From: Bombilactobacillus mellifer
GTDB taxonomy: Bacteria; Bacillota; Bacilli; Lactobacillales; Lactobacillaceae
Length of the DNA: 64,000 nt
Direction of reading: 5' to 3'
Assembly: GCF_000970795.1 (NCBI RefSeq)
Contig: NZ_KQ034028.1
Coordinates: forward strand, 837,839 to 901,838
Shown: positions 54,877 through 63,687 of the stretch, one piece after another
Numbering within the stretch: the stretch's first letter is position 1
Layout: every line of letters begins with the position of its first letter
The notes under the pieces: model-generated
Database searches by the model: none
What the model was told of the DNA's origin: nothing
Seen by the model: only the letters and a program-made list of their open reading frames with translations
Translations under genes and position numbers: made by a program

Positions 54877-55764
54877 ATGGATGAAAAACTAACCGATCCT
54901 ACCACTTTATATTGGAATCATTTTGACAAACAACCCCAAAATTATCCCGGCATACAACAACAAATGCACCCGCTGCCTGCTGGTGATGCTCAAAATTTCC
55001 AGGGACATGATTTATTAGCTGGGCGTAAAGCTTTAATTACCGGAGGAGATTCGGGAATAGGGCGTAGTGTAGCTATCGCCTTTGCTAAAGAGGGTGCAGA
55101 TGTGGCTATTCAATATTTGCCTGCAGAGCAAGCAGACGCAGAAGCAGTCCAACAAATTATTCATAAATTGGGCCATCAAGTCATATTACTCCCCGCGGAT
55201 TTTAGAGAACCCGAGGCCCCCGCAGCAGTGGTGCAAAAGGCACAACAACAATTAGATGGCCTCGATTTGCTTGTCATGAATGCGGCCATCCAACAGCATG
55301 CTGCTGATATTACAGAATTGACCATGACACAAATTAGAGAAACGTTTGAAGTTAATATCATTTCCATGTATGCCATGGTCAAAGCCGCTTTACCTCATTT
55401 ACCAGCGGGCAGCTCCATTTTAACAACAACTTCTTTAGAAGCTTTTAGTCCTTCACCAATTTTGTTGGATTATGCGGCGACAAAAGCGGCGATTGTGAGT
55501 TTTACTACCAATTTAGCCCAAAGCCTTGCCACTAAAGGAATTCGCGTGAATGGAGTCGCACCGGGACCAGTTTGGACACCTTTGCAAGTTTGTGGCGGAC
55601 AACCGCAAAGTGCTATCCCGACTTTTGGACAAGAAGCTCCCTTACAACGACCAGGTCAACCCGATGAATTAGCCCCAGTCTATGTGTTTTTAGCTTCCAA
55701 TTATGCCAGTTATATTACTGGACAAATTTATGGTGTCACTGGCGGAGGACTAATTAATAATTAA
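54877..55764 (+). CDS. SDR-family oxidoreductase (general-stress type)
   Basis: NAD(P)-dependent short-chain dehydrogenase of 295 residues with an N-terminal extension of about 45 residues, as in the YhdF/YghA/GsiB-linked group. Motifs are TGGDSGIGRSVAIAFAKEGADVAI (cofactor loop), NAAIQQ, the Ser in TTTSLEAF, and YAATK (Y-x3-K). C-terminal motifs are GPVWTPLQ and GQIYGVTGGGLI. The substrate is not predictable. The SD AAAGGAGGAG is very strong. It lies alone, divergent from DUF805 and convergent with rqcH. Confidence 0.9.
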   Translation: MDEKLTDPTTLYWNHFDKQPQNYPGIQQQMHPLPAGDAQNFQGHDLLAGRKALITGGDSGIGRSVAIAFAKEGADVAIQYLPAEQADAEAVQQIIHKLGHQVILLPADFREPEAPAAVVQKAQQQLDGLDLLVMNAAIQQHAADITELTMTQIRETFEVNIISMYAMVKAALPHLPAGSSILTTTSLEAFSPSPILLDYAATKAAIVSFTTNLAQSLATKGIRVNGVAPGPVWTPLQVCGGQPQSAIPTFGQEAPLQRPGQPDELAPVYVFLASNYASYITGQIYGVTGGGLINN

Positions 55765-55837
55765 AAGACATGCCCAAACTGAGGTGTTTTAAAAAAACGA
55801 TCAGTCCCCCAAGACCCCCAATAACCATCGGATTGAA

Positions 55838-57553
55838 TCACTCTGAGGTGGGTAGTGAAGCGGGTTGCACCATAATAGTTTTTTGATCAGTGTAAATAAC
55901 GTAACCAGGTTTAGCACCGTTAGGCTTATGGACATGTTTAATTAAGGTATAATCTACGGCCACTTTGGCTTGACTAGTATTATGCGCTGAAAAATAGGCT
56001 GCCAATTGTGCAGCTTGAATGAGTGTCGTTTCACTAGGATGTAAGTTTTCAATAATCACGTGTGCTCCCGGAGCATTTTTAATATGCAGCCAGGTATAAC
56101 GCTTATCAGCCCATTTGGTAGTTAAATAATCATTTTGAAGATTATTTTTACCAACATGAATCTTAGTCCCATCTGCAGCTGTAAAAATTGCACCTTGTCG
56201 GGGAGATTTGGAGCGTTTCTTTTTCTTAGGAGCATGCGACCGCAAATACCCTTGCTGTTGTAATTCTGCAACAATAGCGTCTAAATCTTCTGGCTGGGCA
56301 TAATCCAATTGTGATAAAATACCAGTTAAATATTGTTCTTCGGTTTGCGTTAGTTCAATTTGTTCTTGCAAATGTTTTACCGAATTTTTTAATTTTTGAT
56401 AGGTTTTAAAATATTTTTGTGCATTGCGTGCAGGTGATAGTGCAGGATCTAATTGGATTTTTAAGGGACGATTAGCCTCATAGTAATTTGGCAGCGTCAC
56501 GGTGTGCGCACCAGTCGGAACTTGCTGTAAAAAAGCAGTTAACACTTCGCCTTTAATTCGTTGGATCTCGGCAGAATCTGTCTTGGCGAGGTCTAGTCGT
56601 AATCTTTTTAATTTTAATCGATTGCGTTTTTGATGACGTTTGATGACTTGTAAAACATTCGCTGCTTGTTGGCGCATACGATCTTTACGCGCACGATCAC
56701 GATAAAAATCGTCCAATAAACTACTCAAACTGGGAAATGCTTGTTGTTGATATTCTGCCACTAAACTCTGAAAGACAACGGGGGTGAAAATCTGTCGCTG
56801 TTGAGCATTGGTATTCAAAGTAGGCTGCCATTTTTGAAAAAAACTTTGAAAAGCTTGCCATAAACCTTGATAATCCTGGGGACTGTGGCATAGGCGCCAA
56901 GTTAATTCTTGCAGTGTGTCTTTACCTAAACCCATGAAAGTTGTTTGAAGTAACTGGGCGGTTACTTGCGGGTCTTGTTGTTGCAGACTAGTTAAATTTT
57001 GCTTAACGAACTTTTCCCGATCGAAAGCACTACATGGTTCTTGCGTACTTTTGGGTGCAGGAGGTAAACGATAAAAAACTCCGGGTAAAAGTTCTCGATA
57101 ACGATCTTGATTGACACTTACATGTTTAATGGCATCAATAATTTGACCGTTCTGATCATTGACTAAAATGATATTACTATGGCGGTTCATTATTTCAGTG
57201 TATAAAGTTAAATTCTGCAAATCGCCTAGTTCATTGCGCGCTGTAAACTTAATGGTCATGATTCGATCATTTTTTATTTGTTCAATCCCTTGAATAACTG
57301 CTCCGGCCAATTGTTTGCGCAAAGTCATTACAAAATTGCTTGGTCGCGGCGGGCTTATTAATTTGGCTTGCGTTAATTGAACCCGGGCATAGGTGGGATT
57401 AGCCGAAAGTAACAAATGAACATTTTGTCTTTGCACACGAATGGTTAAGATTAATTCATTAGCAAAGGGTTGCTGAATTTTAGTCAGCCTTCCCGTAACT
57501 AATTGCTGTAATTCTTGGACCATTGCGTGGGTAAAAACGCCATCGAATGACAT
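55838..57553 (-). CDS. rqcH: Ribosome quality-control protein RqcH (NFACT/FbpA)
   Basis: Binds split 50S subunits with stalled peptidyl-tRNA and adds C-terminal alanine tails. The 571-residue protein starts MSFDGVFTHAMVQELQQLV and has the NFACT-N domain with NRHSNIILVN. A long basic coiled-coil middle (residues 270-410) and the C-terminal NFACT-R domain (FTAADGTKIHVGKNNLQNDYLTTK...HIKNAPGAHVII) follow. It was formerly called fibronectin-binding protein FbpA. The start is ATG after AAAGGAG. Confidence 0.94.
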   Translation of the reverse strand: MSFDGVFTHAMVQELQQLVTGRLTKIQQPFANELILTIRVQRQNVHLLLSANPTYARVQLTQAKLISPPRPSNFVMTLRKQLAGAVIQGIEQIKNDRIMTIKFTARNELGDLQNLTLYTEIMNRHSNIILVNDQNGQIIDAIKHVSVNQDRYRELLPGVFYRLPPAPKSTQEPCSAFDREKFVKQNLTSLQQQDPQVTAQLLQTTFMGLGKDTLQELTWRLCHSPQDYQGLWQAFQSFFQKWQPTLNTNAQQRQIFTPVVFQSLVAEYQQQAFPSLSSLLDDFYRDRARKDRMRQQAANVLQVIKRHQKRNRLKLKRLRLDLAKTDSAEIQRIKGEVLTAFLQQVPTGAHTVTLPNYYEANRPLKIQLDPALSPARNAQKYFKTYQKLKNSVKHLQEQIELTQTEEQYLTGILSQLDYAQPEDLDAIVAELQQQGYLRSHAPKKKKRSKSPRQGAIFTAADGTKIHVGKNNLQNDYLTTKWADKRYTWLHIKNAPGAHVIIENLHPSETTLIQAAQLAAYFSAHNTSQAKVAVDYTLIKHVHKPNGAKPGYVIYTDQKTIMVQPASLPTSE

Positions 57554-57585
57554 AGAAAAACTCCTTTGTAAAACTTCAATATTAT

Positions 57586-57615
57586 TTTACACTAGACAAG
57601 GTATTATGCTAGAAT
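57586..57615 (+). promoter_or_regulatory. Promoter of degV
   Basis: -35 TTTACA (57586-57591), spacer 18, -10 TAGAAT (57610-57615) preceded by TGC. It lies about 60 bases upstream of the degV start. Confidence 0.65.
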
Positions 57616-57673
57616 AAATAATATTGTTTTTTATAATTTCGATTATTTTTCAAGTTTGGTTGGTGAAAACAAT

Positions 57674-58540
57674 ATGAAAATTGCTGTAGTAACTGACAGC
57701 TCTTCATATCTAACTCAAGAAGAAATAGCAAAATACGATCTTCATGTCGTTTCTATTCCCATTATGATTGATGGTCAGATTTATCATGAAGGTATTGATA
57801 TTACGAATGCAGATTTTTATCGGATGATGCGCCACAGCTCGCAATTACCTAAAACCTCCCAACCCGAAGTGGGGCAAATGGAGACTTTATATGATAATTT
57901 GGCCGCTCAAGGCTATGACGTAGTCATTTCAATTCATTTAGCAGCTACCATTTCTGGCTTTATTAACACTTTGCATACTTTGGCCGCCACAAAAACCAAT
58001 ATCAAAATTATTCCTTACGATTCGCGAATTACGGTGCGGCTAATGGGTTATTTGGCCATGGAGGCCGGTCGTATGGCTCAAGCGGGGGCTGATGTCGATG
58101 ATATTTTGGCTCGTTTGGATGATTTGCGCGCCACAATTGATCAAAATATCATTGTCAACGATTTAAATAATTTGGTCAAGGGCGGCCGTTTATCCAATGC
58201 TTCAGCAGTGATTGGCAGTATGTTAAATATTAAACCACTATTAACGTTTGATGATCAGAGTGACGAGATAGTAGCTTATAGTAAAGTCCGTTCCATTAAA
58301 CGAGCTTATTTAAAAACTGAAGAACGTTTTGCTAAAGCTCAAGCAGCAGCTGATTTTCCTTATCGTTTAGTAGTTTTAGATGCAAATGATCCTCATGAAA
58401 ATGATTTGTGGACCCAAGATTTACGTACCCGATTTCCTGATTTAACCATTGAACAAAGCTATTTTGGGCCCGTCATTGGGACTCATTTAGGCGAAAAAGC
58501 AATGGCTCTGGGTTGGATTAAGGATTTTGCTAAAGTATAA
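57674..58540 (+). CDS. DegV-family fatty-acid-binding protein
   Basis: DegV (FakB-like) protein that binds a fatty acid for phosphorylation by a FakA kinase or transports it. The 288-residue protein has VVTDSSSYLTQEE at the N-terminus, the fatty-acid-headgroup loop SQPEVGQMETLYD and the ligand motif ISIHLAATISGFINT. The ending IGTHLGEKAMALGW is family-typical. ATG 57674 is preferred over the in-frame start at 57656, although its SD is weak (GGTG). The gene is single and ended by a terminator. Confidence 0.92.
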   Translation: MKIAVVTDSSSYLTQEEIAKYDLHVVSIPIMIDGQIYHEGIDITNADFYRMMRHSSQLPKTSQPEVGQMETLYDNLAAQGYDVVISIHLAATISGFINTLHTLAATKTNIKIIPYDSRITVRLMGYLAMEAGRMAQAGADVDDILARLDDLRATIDQNIIVNDLNNLVKGGRLSNASAVIGSMLNIKPLLTFDDQSDEIVAYSKVRSIKRAYLKTEERFAKAQAAADFPYRLVVLDANDPHENDLWTQDLRTRFPDLTIEQSYFGPVIGTHLGEKAMALGWIKDFAKV

Positions 58541-58572
58541 TAAGATGATTTTCAAATAATATTTCATTAATT

Positions 58573-58608
58573 ACCTGTGTTAACTGTTTGGTTAGCGCAG
58601 GTTTTTTT
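58573..58608 (+). terminator. Terminator after degV
   Basis: ACCTGTGTTAAC pairs with GTTAGCGCAGGT (two G-T pairs), followed by a run of seven T. Confidence 0.85.
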
Positions 58609-58611
58609 ATG

Positions 58612-58641
58612 ACAAATGTCATCATAGTTTATGATATTTGT
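58612..58641. promoter_or_regulatory. Inverted repeat, candidate response-regulator binding site
   Basis: ACAAATGTCAT (58612-58622) and ATGATATTTGT (58631-58641) form an 11-bp inverted repeat with one mismatch, 8 bases apart. It ends 3 bases before the predicted -35 region of the ABC/two-component operon. The position fits an activator site for the LuxR-type regulator encoded in the same operon; this is inference. Confidence 0.55.
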
Positions 58642-58644
58642 GCA

Positions 58645-58673
58645 TTTCCGAAGCCTTACAGGCTCTATATAAT
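58645..58673 (+). promoter_or_regulatory. Promoter of the ABC/two-component operon
   Basis: -10 TATAAT (58668-58673) is perfect; the -35 position (58645-58650, TTTCCG) is poor at 17-base spacing, as expected for an activator-dependent promoter. Confidence 0.6.
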
Positions 58674-58711
58674 GAGATCGAAAAAATCAATATGCTATAG
58701 GAGATGCGCCT

Positions 58712-59590
58712 ATGCAACCTATTATTACCGCACAAAATCTGACGAAGACTTATGGTCAACAGATCGTTTTCCAAGATTTAAATTTTCAAATTCAACCAGG
58801 TGAAGTGGTGGGCTTAATTGGAAATAATGGGGCAGGGAAAACTACCTTGCTCAATTTATTAATTGGCTTACAAAGACCCACTGCTGGTCAGATTCATCTT
58901 TTTGCAGATAATTTAAGTCCGACGGCCATTCAACAAAAAAGAGGGATTATGTTTCAAGATGATTTTGGATTAAGCCGCGTAACAGTGCAAGAAATGCTAG
59001 CCTTAGCATGCAGCTTGTATGCGCAACCTTTAAGTCTGAGCACTGTCTTACAATTGACGGATTTAAACTCCCAAGCACAACAATACGTTTCCAAGCTATC
59101 CGGCGGACAAAAACGGCGTTTAAATTGGGGGTTAGCATTGGCTGGAAATCCGGAATTATTATTCTTAGATGAACCTACATCCGGAATGGATACTACTAGT
59201 CGGCATCACTTCTGGCAAGCAATTCAAGAATTAAATGCCCAAGGTAAGACAATTATTGTCACCAGTCATTATTTAGCGGAAATTGATTATCTGGCACAGC
59301 ATATTCTATTTTTAAAAGATCACCAGTTAATTCATAATGGAACTTTAGCGGATTTAAAAAACAAATATAGTCAAATCATTGTCACTTTTGATAGTTCACA
59401 AGATTTCACTCAACATAATTTTCACCAAGGCATTTTGCAAGACCATCAACAGAACCATTACATTTATCAGGTAACTTCTAGTGAACAATTTGTACAAGAA
59501 CTTAATGAGTTTTTGCCTGTTATCCAACATTTACGCATTCACCAAAAAAACCTGGATGAAATCTTTCAACAAGTTAATCAAGGAGAATAG
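58712..59590 (+). CDS. ABC exporter, ATP-binding subunit
   Basis: A 292-residue ABC ATPase of the DRA/CcmA type. Walker A is GNNGAGKT (about residues 36-43), signature LSGGQKRRL, Walker B LLFLDEPTSGMD, and the H-loop TSHYLAE. A C-terminal extension of about 70 residues fits drug/lantibiotic exporters. It pairs with the permease 3 bases downstream and with the two-component genes that follow, as in the B. subtilis YvfRS-TU and LnrLMN-JK arrangements. The substrate is probably an amphiphile or antimicrobial; not determinable. Confidence 0.9.
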   Translation: MQPIITAQNLTKTYGQQIVFQDLNFQIQPGEVVGLIGNNGAGKTTLLNLLIGLQRPTAGQIHLFADNLSPTAIQQKRGIMFQDDFGLSRVTVQEMLALACSLYAQPLSLSTVLQLTDLNSQAQQYVSKLSGGQKRRLNWGLALAGNPELLFLDEPTSGMDTTSRHHFWQAIQELNAQGKTIIVTSHYLAEIDYLAQHILFLKDHQLIHNGTLADLKNKYSQIIVTFDSSQDFTQHNFHQGILQDHQQNHYIYQVTSSEQFVQELNEFLPVIQHLRIHQKNLDEIFQQVNQGE

Positions 59591-59593
59591 CTT

Positions 59594-60316
59594 ATGGCTT
59601 TTGTAACTTTAACTAAAATTAATTTCAAACGTTTGATTTTACGAAACACTCGTTTTTTGATTTTCGATGTGGCTTCGCCGATTTTCTTTTATCTCATTTA
59701 TACACAAATATTTACTGGCGGTCAGCAGTTAAAAGTCAACATTTTTATCAGTATGACGGTTTTTGCTACTTTGTTGAGTTCGATTATCACGGTATCTAAT
59801 AATATAATGAGCGATCGCCAACAACATTTCTTTCGTTTTATGGCTGTAACACCCTTGTCGCAAAAACTCTATTATCTGTCATTATCGTTAGTGTTTATCT
59901 TTTTAAATGTATTGCAAATCTTGGCCATGGAAATCGTGGCTGCATTTGGGACTAAATTGAACTTATCCATGGATAAATATCTGCAAATATTAGTTATTGC
60001 CACAGTGGGTAGTTTTGCGCTAATCTTAATAGGAGCAGCAATAACTTTTTTGGGTAATAGTAGTTTTGTTAATTCAATTGCTTATAGCATCGTCTTCCCC
60101 CTGGCAATTATCAGTGGTTTGTGGACTCCTATGAACCTCATGCCTTCTTGGTTGCAACAAATTGGCAAACTCACTCCTACTTATGCAACCGTTAACCTGA
60201 TTCATAATTTCTTACAAAAGCAACCTTGGTCTTGGAATCTATTTGGCAAGTTAGGCATTTGGTTACTGCTGGCTATGGGTTTATTAATAATTTGTTCACG
60301 AAAGTCAGTTGATTGA
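59594..60316 (+). CDS. ABC-2 type permease
   Basis: A 240-residue membrane protein with six hydrophobic segments of the ABC-2 family. It includes the segment VASPIFFYLIYTQIFTGG, MSDRQQHFFRFMAVTPLSQKLYYLSL (the cytoplasmic coupling region), and FPLAIISGLWTPMNLMPSWLQQIGKLTPT (the typical ABC-2 motif). It is the partner of the preceding ATPase. Its stop overlaps the histidine kinase start by 8 bases. Confidence 0.9.
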   Translation: MAFVTLTKINFKRLILRNTRFLIFDVASPIFFYLIYTQIFTGGQQLKVNIFISMTVFATLLSSIITVSNNIMSDRQQHFFRFMAVTPLSQKLYYLSLSLVFIFLNVLQILAMEIVAAFGTKLNLSMDKYLQILVIATVGSFALILIGAAITFLGNSSFVNSIAYSIVFPLAIISGLWTPMNLMPSWLQQIGKLTPTYATVNLIHNFLQKQPWSWNLFGKLGIWLLLAMGLLIICSRKSVD

Positions 60317-61448
60317 ATTGGATTTTCTTCATAAATACTGTTTGTTTCCACGCGTCTTTGGTTTTAGTCCTTATTTTTGGCTGCTTTGGTTGCTTGTTCC
60401 TATTTGTCAGCTCTGGCCTTGGAATAGTTCTTTCAAATATAGTCAATTATTTTTGATTATTGTTTTTATTTGGTTTTATCGCAGCAGCTATACTTTAAGT
60501 CGGTGGTCACCGTTGTGGATTGGTGGTCAGTATCTATTAGCAATTTATTTTTATTTAAATAATATTGGATTATATTTTTTTGTATTTACTGCCTGGGTGA
60601 TTGGCTCTTTACCATTCAATAAATTTCACTTTCACTGGTATTTAATGATTTACTATATTGCACTATTCATTGCCTTGGCTGGTAAAGTATTCTTAACACA
60701 ATTTCATTGGCCTGCTTCTTCGTCTGCCAGGGCATTTTCGGTTATTTTTATGTTTTTTATTATTTTATCTCCTTTGGGAGGGCGGTCAGTCCGGAATACT
60801 TATTTACGCTCCGGGATTTTAAAACAACAAAAGCAACGATACGAACTTTTAATCCGGCGCCAAGAACGTGATCGAATTGCGCGCGATTTGCATGATAGTT
60901 TGGGACAAGCTTTCACTACTATTACAATACAAGCCGATCTAACTCAAAAAATCTTAACGCAAAATCCTACCGAGGCTAAGAAACAATTAACGGACATTAA
61001 AAAATCTGCACAACAAAATTTAAATTTAGTGCGTCAAATTGTCACAAATATGCGTACTTTGTCATTACCCGAAACTTTAATTAAACTGACTGATAAGTTG
61101 CAGGAATTTAAAGTCTCTTTAATTACAGAAAATGAAAACTTAAGTAAAACTTGGCCGAAAAAAATTCAACAAACCATTGCTGCCGTGATCCAAGAAGCCA
61201 TTACTAATACACTGCAGTACGGTCAAGCCCAAGAAGTTCGTATTAGTTTTTTTGAGGAGCAAGCGCAGGCACGAATTATAATCGTGGACGACGGACAAGG
61301 CTTTGAAAAAATCCATCCAGGCGCACATGGTATTCAAGGTATGCAAGAAAGAGTAGCCAAGTCTTCTGGTACTTTCCAAATATATAGCAGTCATCATGGG
61401 ACAAAAATTGATTTTTCATTGCCTTTATTGGAGGAGTCCGCTTCATGA
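60309..61448 (+). CDS. Sensor histidine kinase, LuxR/NarL-system (HisKA_3) type
   Basis: A 379-residue sensor with six N-terminal membrane segments (residues 20-155) and no obvious extracellular domain, so it probably senses within the membrane or through the transporter. The phosphoacceptor is H195 in RDRIARDLHDSLGQ. The ATPase N box is VIQEAITNTLQYGQA, with the G boxes VDDGQGF and AHGIQGMQERV. The start is TTG 60309 inside the permease 3' end; the SD is weak. The cognate regulator follows with a 4-base overlap. Confidence 0.9.
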   Translation: MIELDFLHKYCLFPRVFGFSPYFWLLWLLVPICQLWPWNSSFKYSQLFLIIVFIWFYRSSYTLSRWSPLWIGGQYLLAIYFYLNNIGLYFFVFTAWVIGSLPFNKFHFHWYLMIYYIALFIALAGKVFLTQFHWPASSSARAFSVIFMFFIILSPLGGRSVRNTYLRSGILKQQKQRYELLIRRQERDRIARDLHDSLGQAFTTITIQADLTQKILTQNPTEAKKQLTDIKKSAQQNLNLVRQIVTNMRTLSLPETLIKLTDKLQEFKVSLITENENLSKTWPKKIQQTIAAVIQEAITNTLQYGQAQEVRISFFEEQAQARIIIVDDGQGFEKIHPGAHGIQGMQERVAKSSGTFQIYSSHHGTKIDFSLPLLEESAS

Positions 61449-62050
61449 TAAAAATCATTTTAGCTGAAGATCAAAAAATGTTGAATTCTGCTTTAACAAT
61501 GTTATTGAATTTAGAAGCAGATTTAAATGTTATCGACAGCTTTACCGACGGTCAGATTGCCTGGCAGCAAATCATGCGGCAACAGCCGGACATAGCTTTA
61601 TTAGATATTGAAATGCCGCATTTAACAGGCTTAAAGATTGCCGAGAAAATAAATGCACAAAAATTAGCCACGAAGGTCATTATTTTAACTACGTTTGCTA
61701 ATAAAAGTTATTTTGAACAAGCTGTCGCAGCCCAGGTTAATGGCTATCTGCTCAAAGATCATTCCAGCGAAGATCTGATTAGCTCAATTCGGGCGATTAA
61801 TGACGGTCAAACCATCTACGATCCCGAATTAGTCCAATCGATCTTAAGTGAAGTTGCTAATCCGCTCACACGTCAGGAACAAAATGTATTACAAAAAATG
61901 GCCTCGGGAGCAGATACAGCAGAAATTAGTACTAGTTTATACTTATCCCGAGGAACGGTACGTAACTACATCTCAGCTATTCTAAGTAAATTAGGTGCCA
62001 GAAATCGGATCGAAGCCATCAAAGTAGCTCATGAAAATCATTGGTTATAA
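61445..62050 (+). CDS. Response regulator, LuxR/NarL family
   Basis: A 201-residue regulator. The receiver domain (1-120) has acidic E8/D9, the phosphoacceptor D54 (ALLDIEMPHLTG), T82-T83 and K104 (LLKDHS). The C-terminal LuxR helix-turn-helix (about 138-201) reads LTRQEQNVLQKMASGADTAEISTSLYLSRGTVRNYISAIL. It probably activates the ABC operon through the inverted repeat upstream of the operon promoter. The ATG overlaps the kinase stop. Confidence 0.94.
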   Translation: MIKIILAEDQKMLNSALTMLLNLEADLNVIDSFTDGQIAWQQIMRQQPDIALLDIEMPHLTGLKIAEKINAQKLATKVIILTTFANKSYFEQAVAAQVNGYLLKDHSSEDLISSIRAINDGQTIYDPELVQSILSEVANPLTRQEQNVLQKMASGADTAEISTSLYLSRGTVRNYISAILSKLGARNRIEAIKVAHENHWL

Positions 62051-62128
62051 TTAATAGGCTTATATTATTGATGCCTTGAGATTTACTGCTACTAGCAGCT
62101 GGTAATTAATCATTTGTTAACTTCCGAT

Positions 62129-62157
62129 TTGACAGTTCTTCTCAGTTACGTTATATT
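62129..62157 (+). promoter_or_regulatory. Promoter of glpK
   Basis: Perfect -35 TTGACA (62129-62134), 17-base spacer, and -10 TATATT (62152-62157); a strong housekeeping promoter 36 bases upstream of the glpK ATG. Confidence 0.8.
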
Positions 62158-62163
62158 ACTTGC

Positions 62164-62177
62164 GGTAAACGCTATCA
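62164..62177 (+). promoter_or_regulatory. CcpA-type cre site at the glpK transcription start
   Basis: GGTAAACGCTATCA matches the cre consensus TGWAANCGNTNWCA at 13 of 14 positions. It begins 7 bases after the -10 element, overlapping the expected start, a position suited to catabolite repression. Confidence 0.75.
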
Positions 62178-62193
62178 AAAATGGAGCAATTAA

Positions 62194-63687
62194 ATGACAA
62201 AAAACTACATTATGGCCTTGGATGAAGGCACTACAAGTACACGCGCTATTATTTTTGATACTCATATGCAAAAAGTGGCTGAAGATCAGCGGGAATTCAA
62301 TCAGATCTTTCCACACGCCGGTTGGGTTGAACATGACGCCAACGAAATCTGGAATGCTGTTTTAGCCACCATAGGCAATTGCTTTTTGAAATCAGGTATT
62401 CAGCCTGACCAAATTACTGGCATCGGCATTACTAATCAACGTGAAACAACGGTGATTTGGGATCGACAAACGGGTCTACCTATTTATAACGCGATTGTCT
62501 GGCAATCAAGACAATCGGAGGCTATTGCCCAAAAATTACAGACTGCTGGTTGGAGTGCCAAAATTCACCAAAAAACGGGCTTATTAATTGATCCTTATTT
62601 TTCGGCCACCAAAATTCGATGGATTTTAGATCAAGTTCCCCAAGCGCAAACCCGTGCGCAAAAGGGGGAACTTTTATTTGGTACCATTGATTCTTGGTTA
62701 CTATGGAAACTAACCGGTGGGCAAATACATGCCACCGATTATACCAATGCTAGTCGCACCATGCTGTTTAATATTCACACTTTGCAATGGGATGAAGAGA
62801 TTTTAAAGTTATTAAATATCCCGGCGATCATGCTTCCGGAAGTACAACCCAATTCTAAAATCTACGGTTATACTCAGCCGTATAATTTTTATGGTAGTAA
62901 AGTTCCCATTAGCGGTATGGCAGGGGATCAACAAGCCGCACTTTTTGGGCAAATGGCTTGGGAACCCGGAATGGTGAAGAATACCTATGGAACTGGAGCT
63001 TTTGTCGTAATGAATACGGGCTCGGAACTTAAATTATCCGAAAATAATTTGTTAACGACCATTGCTTATGGTTTAGGAGATCAAATTAATTACGCTTTGG
63101 AAGGTAGTATCTACGTCGCTGGTTCAGCCATTCAATGGTTGCGCGATCAGATGCAATTGCTCGATGCAGCACCAGATTCTTACCAAGCCGCCTTGGCCTC
63201 CCACGATGATGATGAAGTCTACGTTGTCCCGGCATTTACCGGTTTAGGGGCACCTTATTGGGACCCACAAGCTCGTGGAGCTGTGTTTGGCTTAACACGG
63301 GGGACCACCAAAAATGATTTCATTAAAGCTACTTTACAAGCTATTGCTTATCAATCGCGGGATGTTATTGATACCATGCAACAAGATACGGGGGTAGCTA
63401 TTCCCACGTTAAAAGTGGACGGCGGTGCAGCCAATAATAATTACCTCTTACAATTTCAAGCCGATATTATCAATACACCCGTTCAACGGGCGGTTAATTT
63501 GGAAACTACCGCGCTGGGAGCTGCTTTCTTGGCGGGATTAGGTGTCGGTTATTGGCAAAATCAACAAGAAATTCAACAATCTGCGGCTGCGGGCCAGATT
63601 TTCCGCCCCCGGATGGAGTCAACGCGCCGAGACAGTTTATATCGTGGCTGGCAAAAAGCCGTAGCAGCTACCCAATTATTTAAATAA
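62194..63687 (+). CDS. glpK: Glycerol kinase
   Basis: Phosphorylates glycerol to glycerol-3-phosphate. The 497-residue FGGY-family protein has the ATP loop [41 protein letters not shown] and [18 protein letters not shown]. In enterococcal-type enzymes a His (H232, in YHFYG) is phosphorylated by HPr; here the position is N231 (YNFYG, codon AAT at 62884-62886). Activation by the PTS is therefore not expected. No glpF or glpO/glpD adjoins. The stop abuts the convergent transporter gene. Confidence 0.96.
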   Translation: MTKNYIMALDEGTTSTRAIIFDTHMQKVAEDQREFNQIFPHAGWVEHDANEIWNAVLATIGNCFLKSGIQPDQITGIGITNQRETTVIWDRQTGLPIYNAIVWQSRQSEAIAQKLQTAGWSAKIHQKTGLLIDPYFSATKIRWILDQVPQAQTRAQKGELLFGTIDSWLLWKLTGGQIHATDYTNASRTMLFNIHTLQWDEEILKLLNIPAIMLPEVQPNSKIYGYTQPYNFYGSKVPISGMAGDQQAALFGQMAWEPGMVKNTYGTGAFVVMNTGSELKLSENNLLTTIAYGLGDQINYALEGSIYVAGSAIQWLRDQMQLLDAAPDSYQAALASHDDDEVYVVPAFTGLGAPYWDPQARGAVFGLTRGTTKNDFIKATLQAIAYQSRDVIDTMQQDTGVAIPTLKVDGGAANNNYLLQFQADIINTPVQRAVNLETTALGAAFLAGLGVGYWQNQQEIQQSAAAGQIFRPRMESTRRDSLYRGWQKAVAATQLFK

